This document shows positions 1-5,417 of a DNA stretch of 6,667 bases, in pieces. Under the pieces are notes generated by a model that did not search any database, was not told the DNA's origin, and saw nothing but the letters and a program-made list of their open reading frames with translations. Position 1 is the stretch's first letter, and each line of letters opens with the position of its first letter. The translations under genes and the position numbers were made by a program. The DNA comes from Actinomycetota bacterium. Its GTDB lineage: Bacteria > Actinomycetota > Actinomycetes > Actinomycetales > Microbacteriaceae. The DNA is taken from positions 1 through 6,667 of the forward strand of contig WLGC01000045.1 of assembly GCA_009703465.1 (NCBI GenBank), given 5' to 3'.

Positions 1-513
1 AACAATGATTTCCTGAAGAGTTTCTGCCCACTTTACTTTTACTGTTCTGTGCCTTGCGCCAAGAAAAACACCGACAACTATTCCTGGTATTTCCATAACA
101 GTAAGTAAGGCTGTGGCAAATCCCTCAAAAGCAATGCCCGAGTTCTCTAGATACATCAAAGCCGCAGAAAAAGTGACCAGAGATGTTGAGCCGTAGTGAG
201 CGGCCAGGGCACCGCGGTCAATCTCACTTAGTTTTTTTACAAAACTGAGAATTAGGAATGCAAATAGGGGAATTGCTATACCAAGGAGCAAAGTTGCTAT
301 CAGTGGTTGAACAAACTCATCCGGCGAGACGCCCTTGAGTGCATTACCACCCTTTAGGCCGATACCAAACAAAAGGTAGATGGAAATGAACTGGTAAATC
401 GGCTGAGGTAACTGGAGATCGCTTTTGAAGCGCGCCCCAATAAAGCCAAGGATAAATAGAAGCACCGCCACCGAGGTCAGGTTATCTAGGACTATTTCCC
501 AAGAAATATTCAT
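1..513 (-). CDS. SbtA-like sodium-dependent bicarbonate transporter (3' part outside window)
   Basis: This is the N-terminal 171 residues of a multi-pass membrane protein that I place in the SbtA/DUF897 family, whose cyanobacterial members import bicarbonate with sodium. Reading the minus strand from the ATG at 513 gives an open frame to the window edge. Hydrophobic segments lie at about residues 12-28, 40-53, 69-92 and 130-153. Family-like stretches are IYQFISIYLLFGIGLKGG (39-56), HYGSTS (106-111), where the first crossover region lies in SbtA, and MEIPG (140-144). Residues 163-169 (AETLQEI) match the start of the loop between the two inverted halves, so roughly half the protein is present. 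A GGAG Shine-Dalgarno lies at 520-523, six bases from the ATG. The gene diverges from a small winged-helix regulator, which may control it. The family call rests on remembered motifs. The substrate in this organism is inferred, and the SbtB partner, if any, is not visible. Confidence 0.85.
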   Translation of the reverse strand, partial: MNISWEIVLDNLTSVAVLLFILGFIGARFKSDLQLPQPIYQFISIYLLFGIGLKGGNALKGVSPDEFVQPLIATLLLGIAIPLFAFLILSFVKKLSEIDRGALAAHYGSTSLVTFSAALMYLENSGIAFEGFATALLTVMEIPGIVVGVFLGARHRTVKVKWAETLQEIIV

Positions 514-573
514 TTTCCACTCCAATTGGCTGTGCCGCCTAATACCTACTCAACTAGGACACACATTACCAGA

Positions 574-595
574 AATTCAATTCAGGTATTGAATT
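574..595. promoter_or_regulatory. Probable operator: perfect inverted repeat between divergent genes
   Basis: The arms AATTCAAT (574-581) and ATTGAATT (588-595) are exact reverse complements separated by six bases (TCAGGT). The site sits 18 bases before the start of the winged-helix gene and 60 bases before the start of the SbtA-like gene. It overlaps the place where a -35 element for the regulator would lie. An arm spacing of this kind, with centres about 14 bases apart, suits a dimeric winged-helix protein. Autoregulation plus control of the transporter is inference. The repeat itself is seen directly. Confidence 0.6.
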
Positions 596-600
596 ACGTA

Positions 601-606
601 TAAACT
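601..606 (+). promoter_or_regulatory. Putative -10 element (TAAACT) for a leaderless winged-helix mRNA
   Basis: TAAACT fits the actinobacterial TANNNT -10 pattern and ends seven bases before the ATG at 614. There is no Shine-Dalgarno in CTATTTGCT just before that ATG. Together these suggest transcription starting at or next to the start codon, which is a leaderless mRNA as is common in Actinobacteria. No convincing -35 is seen, and the inverted repeat at 574-595 occupies that zone. Confidence 0.4.
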
Positions 607-613
607 ATTTGCT

Positions 614-904
614 ATGAATAAGAAATCGCTGCCTATCCACGAGTGGACGTTCTTGTCTAACCATGGACATGTGCTTGTGCACTTAAGTCGCGAGAAAGAT
701 GCTCGAATTCGTGATATTGCTGAAGCTGTCGGCATTACGGAGCGCAGCGTGCAGGCAATCGTCTCTGAATTAGTTGATTATGGCTATTTAGATGTCTCCA
801 GAATCGGTAGAAGAAATCAGTACTCAATCAATACAAAGTTGACTTTTCGGCACCCAGCAGAGAAAAGTAAGCCAATTGGCGCCCTACTTAAGATTTTTTC
901 CTAG
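614..904 (+). CDS. Small winged helix-turn-helix transcriptional regulator (ArsR/MarR-like)
   Basis: This 96-residue protein is built almost entirely of one winged helix-turn-helix domain. Residues 31-53 (RIRDIAEAVGITERSVQAIV and following) form the helix-turn-helix, with the recognition helix starting at ITERSVQ. YGYLDVSRIGRRNQYSI (56-72) is the wing. RHPAE (79-83) follows before a short C-terminal tail. The pattern matches a group of short actinobacterial regulators loosely annotated as ArsR or MarR family. No metal-binding Cys pair or ligand domain is visible, so what it senses is unknown. It is divergent from the SbtA-like transporter gene with a 100-base gap holding a perfect inverted repeat, which argues that it regulates that transporter and itself. 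The start at 614 has no ribosome binding site but an apparent -10 seven bases upstream, consistent with leaderless translation. Confidence 0.85.
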   Translation: MNKKSLPIHEWTFLSNHGHVLVHLSREKDARIRDIAEAVGITERSVQAIVSELVDYGYLDVSRIGRRNQYSINTKLTFRHPAEKSKPIGALLKIFS

Positions 905-967
905 ATCAGATGTAGGCCACTTCTTCATTCACAGCCTGATTTAGTTTTTGGGGCCTAGGGTTAGACC

Positions 968-2056
968 ATGACCTTACTTATGGGCCGTCAAACCGCCTCG
1001 CAGTTTTCTGAAATTCTCAATCGAGTGCGCGATGCCGGACTTCTAGGTAAGCAACCGAGTTTTTATATAATCCGCCTAATTGCCATCAGCTTGATTGCTT
1101 CTGGCCTCTGGGTTGCCGGTGGATTTGTTGGAGCGCTCGTCACTCAGCACTGGGCTTGGATCTTTTTGGCTTTCTTTGTCGTTGGCCTACTGGGCATCAT
1201 GTCAGCACAGTACGGATTTATTTCTCACGAAGCAGCTCACCGACAGGTCTTTGCCAGCAATAAGGCCAACGACTGGATGGGTCTAATTCTGGCAAATCTT
1301 TTTGCTGGATTGAGTTATGGGTTTTGGCTTCGTAAGCACAATAAACATCACCAAAAGCCAAATCAAATAGGTGAGGATCCAGACATAGGTATTCGGGTGC
1401 TGAGTTTCACTCCAGAATCCCGCGACGAGAAAAAGGGATTTGAGCGCTGGCTTTCAAACCGTCAGGGTTACCTTTTTCCACTGCTACTTCTTTTTACTGG
1501 CTTTGATCTGCTGCTGGACAGTTTTGCCAGCCTAAAGCGCAAAGAGCGAAAAATAGGCACCCGTACCTTGGAGTTTGGCCTAATGATGGTCCGACAAATT
1601 GGACCCTACCTAGTTTTCACAATTATGTTTGGTTGGGCCTGGGCACTTGCGCTCTGGTTATTCATGATGCTTATTTTTGGATTCTTTATGGGTGCTGCTT
1701 TCGCACCCAATCACAAAGGGATGCCTTTGGTTGAGCGCGATGCCAAAATTGATTTTTTCCAGCGTCAAGTATTGACCAGCAGAAACATTAGGGGCACCTG
1801 GTTGACCGATAACTTGATGGGCGGTCTGAACTACCAGGTTGAGCACCACCTATTTCCGTCAATGGCCAGGCCAAACTTGCGAAAAGCCCACGCAGTAGTA
1901 GTTGAGTACTGCCGGGAAAACTCAGTACCGCTAGTTGAGATGAATCTGATATCCAGCTATGTCGCAATCATGAAGTACCTCAACAAGGTTGGGCTTAGCA
2001 ATAACTCAGATCCATTCGTTTGCCCAATGGTGGCGACACTGAGGCCAAGAAGCTAA
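968..2056 (+). CDS. Membrane fatty acid desaturase (acyl-CoA/acyl-lipid desaturase)
   Basis: This 362-residue integral membrane di-iron enzyme is predicted to introduce a double bond into fatty acyl chains, using O2 and electrons from a ferredoxin or oxidoreductase encoded elsewhere. All three histidine boxes are present: HEAAH (87-91), HNKHH (124-128) and QVEHH (290-294). A further conserved stretch is FAPNHKGMP (245-253). Hydrophobic segments lie at about 33-58, 62-80, 104-120, 168-184 and 210-246, giving the usual arrangement with the boxes on the cytoplasmic side. The length is normal for the DesA3/linoleoyl-CoA-desaturase-like group (COG3239). The start at 968 is chosen because AGGG at 957-960 sits seven bases upstream. 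The next ATG (980) lacks a site. The gene appears monocistronic and ends 15 bases before a strong hairpin terminator. Regiospecificity (for example delta-9) cannot be read from the sequence. Adjustment of membrane fluidity is the likely role. Confidence 0.93.
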   Translation: MTLLMGRQTASQFSEILNRVRDAGLLGKQPSFYIIRLIAISLIASGLWVAGGFVGALVTQHWAWIFLAFFVVGLLGIMSAQYGFISHEAAHRQVFASNKANDWMGLILANLFAGLSYGFWLRKHNKHHQKPNQIGEDPDIGIRVLSFTPESRDEKKGFERWLSNRQGYLFPLLLLFTGFDLLLDSFASLKRKERKIGTRTLEFGLMMVRQIGPYLVFTIMFGWAWALALWLFMMLIFGFFMGAAFAPNHKGMPLVERDAKIDFFQRQVLTSRNIRGTWLTDNLMGGLNYQVEHHLFPSMARPNLRKAHAVVVEYCRENSVPLVEMNLISSYVAIMKYLNKVGLSNNSDPFVCPMVATLRPRS

Positions 2057-2071
2057 AAAGTTTGATAAGCG

Positions 2072-2102
2072 AAAAACCCCGGAGGAATTCTCCGGAGTTT
2101 TT
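2072..2102. terminator. Bidirectional rho-independent terminator
   Basis: Thirteen-base arms at 2072-2084 and 2090-2102 enclose a five-base loop (GAATT). The core is CCGGAG/CTCCGG, with flanking A5 and T5 tracts giving a U-run on either strand. In plus-strand RNA there is one C-A mismatch at 2078/2096. In minus-strand RNA the same position becomes a G-U wobble, so the stem is continuous. It lies 15 bases after the desaturase stop and 24 bases after the stop of the small Cys-rich gene on the other strand, and fits as the shared end of both transcripts. Confidence 0.9.
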
Positions 2103-2126
2103 CTTAAAGACTTTAGGTGGCTTGGC

Positions 2127-2192
2127 TTATGCCTTGCTCTTGCACTGGCATGAACCGCCGCAGCAGTCAACTGCAGTTGAAATCTGAGTCAT
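2127..2192 (-). CDS. Cysteine-rich 21-residue peptide (unrecognised)
   Basis: This very short gene encodes a 21-residue peptide beginning MTQISTAVD. Its core is CCGGSCQC (residues 10-17) and its tail is KSKA. Four of the eight core residues are cysteine. The peptide has no signal sequence or membrane segment and is expected to be cytoplasmic. The case for a real gene is its complete expression cassette. AGAAGGAG at 2199-2206 lies six bases from the ATG. A strong-looking promoter lies at 2236-2263, and a hairpin terminator begins 24 bases after the TAA. It is downstream of cysE in the same direction, with a 95-base gap. A thiol cluster next to cysteine synthesis genes suggests metal or Fe-S binding, a thiol or redox role, or a cysteine-responsive regulatory ORF. 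Unlike known actinobacterial Cys-leader ORFs, it lies after rather than before the cys genes. I recognise no family, and the function is open. Confidence 0.72.
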   Translation of the reverse strand: MTQISTAVDCCGGSCQCKSKA

Positions 2193-2198
2193 AGTGTT

Positions 2199-2206
2199 CT
2201 CCTTCT
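2199..2206 (-). promoter_or_regulatory. Strong Shine-Dalgarno (AGAAGGAG) for the Cys-rich peptide gene
   Basis: On the minus strand AGAAGGAG is followed by six bases (AACACT) and then the ATG at 2192. It is the best-matched ribosome binding site in the window. It decides both the existence and the start of the 21-residue ORF, because chance placement of such a site at ideal spacing before a tiny ORF is unlikely. Confidence 0.75.
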
Positions 2207-2235
2207 GAACTCAGTGGTTATCTGGGTTCAATCTC

Positions 2236-2263
2236 AGAATACGCCTGTGTTGCTGGTTGTCAA
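2236..2263 (-). promoter_or_regulatory. Sigma-70-type promoter for the Cys-rich peptide gene (TTGACA-N16-TATTCT)
   Basis: On the minus strand a perfect TTGACA (2263 to 2258) is followed after 16 bases by TATTCT (2241 to 2236), which fits the TANNNT -10 pattern. Transcription would begin near 2229, giving a leader of about 37 nt and a total RNA of roughly 155-160 nt ending at the 2072-2102 hairpin. The promoter begins 24 bases beyond the annotated cysE stop, so the small gene can be transcribed independently of cysK-cysE, with possible read-through from upstream. Confidence 0.7.
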
Positions 2264-2287
2264 TCTAATTTGCTTTGCGTTTGGCAA

Positions 2288-2794
2288 TTAGCCTAGGGGG
2301 CGGTTTTGCGAGCTCACCACAACAGCTCCAGCAGGCACGTCTTTGGTGACAACTGCATTGGCACCAATCTTGGCATCATCACCAATTGTGATATTGCCAA
2401 TTATTTTAGCCCCGGCCCCAATAAGAACTCGATTGCCGATAGTTGGGTGACGTTTAGCCGTTGTATATTCTTTTCCGCCCAGAGTTACGCCGTGATACAT
2501 CAAAACATCGTCGCCGATTACAGCTGTTTCGCCGATGACAACACCCATACCGTGATCGATTACGACACGGCGGCCAATAACTGCCCCTGGGTGAATTTCA
2601 ATTCCCGTTAGGAATCTGGACCAGTTTGAGAACATGCGCGCAATAATACGAAGGCGCATAGACCAAAGTCTGTGGGAAACATGATGCATCCATAGGGCGT
2701 GTAGGCCGGGGGAGGTTAGGAATAACTCCAAGCCTGTTCGGGTTGCTGGATCTTTCGCCAGACCGGCTCGGATGTCTTCTCTAAAATTAATCAA
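2288..2794 (-). CDS. cysE: Serine O-acetyltransferase
   Basis: This 168-residue enzyme transfers acetyl from acetyl-CoA to L-serine, giving O-acetylserine for CysK. It is the short form common in Gram-positives. The N-terminal helical part is [15 protein letters not shown] (5-19) and [17 protein letters not shown] (28-44). A left-handed beta-helix of hexapeptide repeats runs from about residue 63 to 155. Catalytic-type histidines are H81 in [13 protein letters not shown] and H116 in RHPTIG, and YHGVTLGG (100-107) is also present. The start is TTG at 2794, overlapping the cysK TGA as TTGA. The nearest GAGGA is about 15 bases upstream, so translation probably depends on coupling to cysK. The C-terminus is odd: after VPAGAVVV it reads SSQNRPLG, without the usual VVGxPAK-type ending or the terminal Ile that in E. 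coli docks into CysK. An alternative frame supplies GELAKP there (see findings). Confidence 0.93.
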   Translation of the reverse strand: MINFREDIRAGLAKDPATRTGLELFLTSPGLHALWMHHVSHRLWSMRLRIIARMFSNWSRFLTGIEIHPGAVIGRRVVIDHGMGVVIGETAVIGDDVLMYHGVTLGGKEYTTAKRHPTIGNRVLIGAGAKIIGNITIGDDAKIGANAVVTKDVPAGAVVVSSQNRPLG

Positions 2795-3741
2795 CTGGTT
2801 GGATTGAATTCCTCTTGAATGTCGCGGTAAAGAGTTGTCGATAGATAACGCTCGCCAAACGACGGGATTATTACAACTACAATCTTGCCAGCAAATTCAG
2901 GTCTGTGGGCAACTTCTACGGCTGCTTTTACCGCAGCGCCTGAGGAAATACCGGCAAGGATACCTTCTTCAGCCCCAACGCGGCGTGACCAGGTAAAGGC
3001 ATCACCATTTGCTACTGAGATGACCTCGTCATAAACACTGGTATCTAGAATGCTTGGAATAAAGTTTGGGCCAATACCGGCAATTGGGTGGCCGGCAGCT
3101 TGTCCGCCGGTCAGTAGAGGGGAAGCCGCAGGCTGAACAGCAAAGACCTTGATTGCTGGGTTTAGCTCCTTGAGTCTTTGACCGGTACCAGTGATGGTTC
3201 CACCGGTTCCCGATCCGGCAACCAATGCAGCTACCTTGCCATCGGTGTCTTTCCAAATTTCTTCCGCTGTGGTTTCGCGGTGAATTTTTGGACCGGCTGG
3301 ATTATCAAATTGACGAACGAGAACCGAACCTGGAATCTGTTTGCCAAGTTCTTCTGATTTTGCAACCGATCCGGACATGCCCTCAGCGGCTGGAGTCAAA
3401 ATTACTTCAGCTCCATAGGCGCGAGTCATTACTTTTCGCTCAAGGCTCATGGAATCTGGCATCACGATGATTACTCGATAGCCTCTAGCAGCTCCAACCA
3501 TGGCAAGGCCAATTCCAGTGTTTCCAGAGGTTGCCTCAATCAAAGTTCCGCCAGGCTTTAGTTCGCCAGATTCTTCGGCGGCATCAACCATGGCTATGGC
3601 AAGACGATCTTTTACCGAACTGGATGGGTTGTAAAACTCCAATTTGGCGTATAAGTGGGCAGCCGCGCCATCGGTCACTCGGTTGAGTCGAACCAGTGGG
3701 GTGTTGCCAAAAGCCTCTGTGATGTTCTGGTAGATAGCCAT
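2791..3741 (-). CDS. cysK: Cysteine synthase (O-acetylserine sulfhydrylase)
   Basis: This PLP enzyme of 316 residues makes L-cysteine and acetate from O-acetylserine and sulfide. Features in order are GNTPLVRLN (12-20), the PLP lysine K44 in PSSSVKDR, the substrate loop TSGNTG (71-76), [12 protein letters not shown] (143-154), the phosphate-binding loop GSGTGGT (176-182), GIGPNFIP (222-229) and ISSGAA (265-270), followed by a short hydrophobic strand and FGERYLST. The length is normal. The start at 3741 is supported by AGGA at 3747-3750 with about six bases of spacing. It is the first gene of a cysK-cysE pair with a 4-base overlap. CysK of this type binds the CysE tail to form the cysteine synthase complex, although the CysE tail here is atypical. 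No clear promoter or Cys-codon leader ORF was found in the 166 bases upstream. A cystathionine beta-synthase assignment is unlikely, since there are no extra domains. Confidence 0.96.
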   Translation of the reverse strand: MAIYQNITEAFGNTPLVRLNRVTDGAAAHLYAKLEFYNPSSSVKDRLAIAMVDAAEESGELKPGGTLIEATSGNTGIGLAMVGAARGYRVIIVMPDSMSLERKVMTRAYGAEVILTPAAEGMSGSVAKSEELGKQIPGSVLVRQFDNPAGPKIHRETTAEEIWKDTDGKVAALVAGSGTGGTITGTGQRLKELNPAIKVFAVQPAASPLLTGGQAAGHPIAGIGPNFIPSILDTSVYDEVISVANGDAFTWSRRVGAEEGILAGISSGAAVKAAVEVAHRPEFAGKIVVVIIPSFGERYLSTTLYRDIQEEFNPTS

Positions 3742-3810
3742 TCATTTCCTTTATTGAGCGATTGACTAAGTCTGCCTTATTTTCCCACAACCGGAGCTGC
3801 TGTTTCTAAC

Positions 3811-3819
3811 TGTTACGAT
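3811..3819 (+). promoter_or_regulatory. Putative extended -10 promoter (TGTTACGAT) for mmsA
   Basis: TG, one base, then TACGAT (3814-3819) fits an extended -10 element. No good -35 is present at the right distance, as is normal for this class. The start of transcription would be near 3826, leaving a leader of about 82 nt before the ATG at 3908. It lies in the divergent gap between cysK and mmsA. Confidence 0.4.
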
Positions 3820-3851
3820 GCCGAAAACACTGGGCTCTGGCGTGGGTAGGT

Positions 3852-3871
3852 AGCCGGTGGACTGCACGGCT
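3852..3871 (+). promoter_or_regulatory. Hairpin in the mmsA 5' leader
   Basis: AGCC-G-GTG (3852-3859) pairs with CAC-GGCT (3865-3871), forming seven base pairs with one bulged G and a five-base loop. A second AGCCGGT copy (3873-3879) follows the hairpin and could compete for the GGCT strand, so two alternative folds are possible. I match it to no known riboswitch consensus. It could be a protein-binding or translation-control element, or simply GC-rich leader sequence. Confidence 0.3.
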
Positions 3872-3907
3872 GAGCCGGTAATTTAGACTTCTGAGTGAGG
3901 ATAAATC

Positions 3908-5404
3908 ATGACAAAGCAACCGATAGTGCCGCACTGGATCCAAGGCCGCGAAGATCTTGGTAGTTCAAAAAGAACCGCTGAAGTTTTTGACCCAGCCCTA
4001 GGCGAGGTCACAAAGCTTGTCGCCTTGGCTAACTCCGCTGACATAAATGCAGCAATAGATGTAGCAAGTGCTGCATTTCCTAGTTGGGCAGAAACCTCAC
4101 TAGCGCGCCGACAGGGCATTCTCTTTAACTTTCGTGAACTACTCAACCGTAAAAAATCCGAGCTAGCCGAAATAATCACAGCTGAGCATGGCAAGGTTCT
4201 TTCCGATGCACTGGGCGAGATAACCCGTGGCCAAGAGGTAGTTGAATTTGCAACCGGCATGCCGCAGTTGCTTAGGGGCTATTACTCGGAGAATGTATCA
4301 ACCGGCGTTGATGTCTATTCAACTCGACAGGCACTTGGAGTAGTTGGCATCATCAGCCCATTTAACTTTCCAGCCATGGTGCCAATGTGGTTTTTCCCGA
4401 TTGCCTTAGCTGCTGGAAACAGCGTAATTTTGAAGCCATCCGAAAAAGACCCTAGCGCTGCAATTTGGATAGCCAAGCTACTTCAAGAGGCCGGCCTTCC
4501 GGATGGCGTTTTCAATGTTGTCAATGGTGATAAAGAAGCAGTTGATGGTTTGCTTAGCCACCCAAAGGTGAAAGCTATTTCTTTTGTTGGTTCAACTCCA
4601 ATTGCCAAATATGTCTATGAAACCGGCACAAAGTTCGGCAAGCGCGTTCAGGCACTTGGTGGTGCCAAGAATCACATGCTGGTCCTGCCAGATGCCGATC
4701 TCAACTTGGTTGCTGATTCGGCAATTAATGCTGGCTTTGGTTCTGCTGGTGAGCGTTGCATGGCTATATCGGTTGTGGTTGCAGTAGAGCCTGTTGCTGA
4801 TGAATTGATTGAAAAAATTGTCGAGCGTATGAACAAGCTAAAAACTGGCGATGGTCGACGCGCCTGCGATATGGGTCCTTTGATTACAAAAGTTCACCGA
4901 GATAAAGTTGCCTCTTATATTGAAATTGCAAAAAAAGACGGCGCCAAAGTAGTTGTTGACGGAAGAGATGTCGTCGTTGACGGCGAGCCAAATGGCTTCT
5001 GGCTTGGACCAACACTTATTGATAAAGTTCCAGTCACTTCTTCTGTTTACACCGATGAAATATTTGGCCCGGTTCTTTCAATTGTTCGAGTGCGATCATA
5101 TGCCGAAGGCGTTGCGTTGATTAATGCTGCTGAGTATGGAAATGGAACTGCGATTTTCACCAATGACGGCGGAGCGGCAAGACGCTTTCAAAACGAAATT
5201 GAAGTTGGCATGATTGGAATAAACGTTCCGATTCCAGTGCCAGTTGCTTACTATTCCTTTGGCGGCTGGAAGAGTTCTCTATTCGGTGACACCAAAGCAC
5301 ACGGCGAAGAAGGCTTTCATTTCTTCACCAGGGGTAAAGCGATTACTTCGCGCTGGTTGGACCCAAGTCATGGCGGAATAAACCTAGGTTTTCCGCAGAA
5401 CTAA
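3908..5404 (+). CDS. mmsA: CoA-acylating methylmalonate-semialdehyde dehydrogenase
   Basis: This 498-residue member of the aldehyde dehydrogenase superfamily is predicted to convert methylmalonate or malonate semialdehyde with CoA and NAD+ to propanoyl-CoA or acetyl-CoA, releasing CO2. The step ends valine and thymine or inositol breakdown (MmsA/IolA). Signatures are SPFNFPAMVPMWFFPIA (150-166), LKPSEKDPS (175-183), the cofactor motif FVGST (226-230), and LGGAKNHMLVLPDAD (250-264), which replaces the catalytic-Glu ELGG motif of hydrolytic aldehyde dehydrogenases. GSAGERCMA (278-286) contains the nucleophile C284. EIFGPVLS (384-391) and FGGWKSSLFGD (451-461) follow. Length matches the family. 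GAGGA at 3897-3901, six bases before the ATG, supports the start. It stands alone, divergent from cysK and convergent with hisN, with no valine or inositol pathway genes alongside, so which pathway it serves cannot be decided here. Confidence 0.94.
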   Translation: MTKQPIVPHWIQGREDLGSSKRTAEVFDPALGEVTKLVALANSADINAAIDVASAAFPSWAETSLARRQGILFNFRELLNRKKSELAEIITAEHGKVLSDALGEITRGQEVVEFATGMPQLLRGYYSENVSTGVDVYSTRQALGVVGIISPFNFPAMVPMWFFPIALAAGNSVILKPSEKDPSAAIWIAKLLQEAGLPDGVFNVVNGDKEAVDGLLSHPKVKAISFVGSTPIAKYVYETGTKFGKRVQALGGAKNHMLVLPDADLNLVADSAINAGFGSAGERCMAISVVVAVEPVADELIEKIVERMNKLKTGDGRRACDMGPLITKVHRDKVASYIEIAKKDGAKVVVDGRDVVVDGEPNGFWLGPTLIDKVPVTSSVYTDEIFGPVLSIVRVRSYAEGVALINAAEYGNGTAIFTNDGGAARRFQNEIEVGMIGINVPIPVPVAYYSFGGWKSSLFGDTKAHGEEGFHFFTRGKAITSRWLDPSHGGINLGFPQN

Positions 5405-5417
5405 GCTAGCTGGCTTT

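Noticed and set aside
522..530. CCAATTGGC near the SbtA-like gene start, repeated in the coding end of the winged-helix gene around 876-884.
   Set aside because: It is a short self-complementary word that can recur by chance, and the second copy is inside a coding region with no regulatory context.
3584..3790. Sixty-eight-codon minus-strand ORF overlapping the start of cysK in another frame.
   Set aside because: It lies over the well-supported cysK coding region, lacks protein-family features, and has composition typical of an out-of-frame shadow.
3818..3853. Eleven-codon ORF on the plus strand in the mmsA leader region (ATG at 3818, TAG at 3851-3853).
   Set aside because: Its start overlaps the putative -10 element, it has no ribosome site, and its codons are not enriched for any amino acid that would suggest attenuation.
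3742..3907. Search for a Cys-codon leader peptide or T-box/SAM-type riboswitch upstream of cysK on the minus strand.
   Set aside because: No Cys-rich short ORF, no recognisable riboswitch consensus and no terminator hairpin with a U-run before the cysK start.
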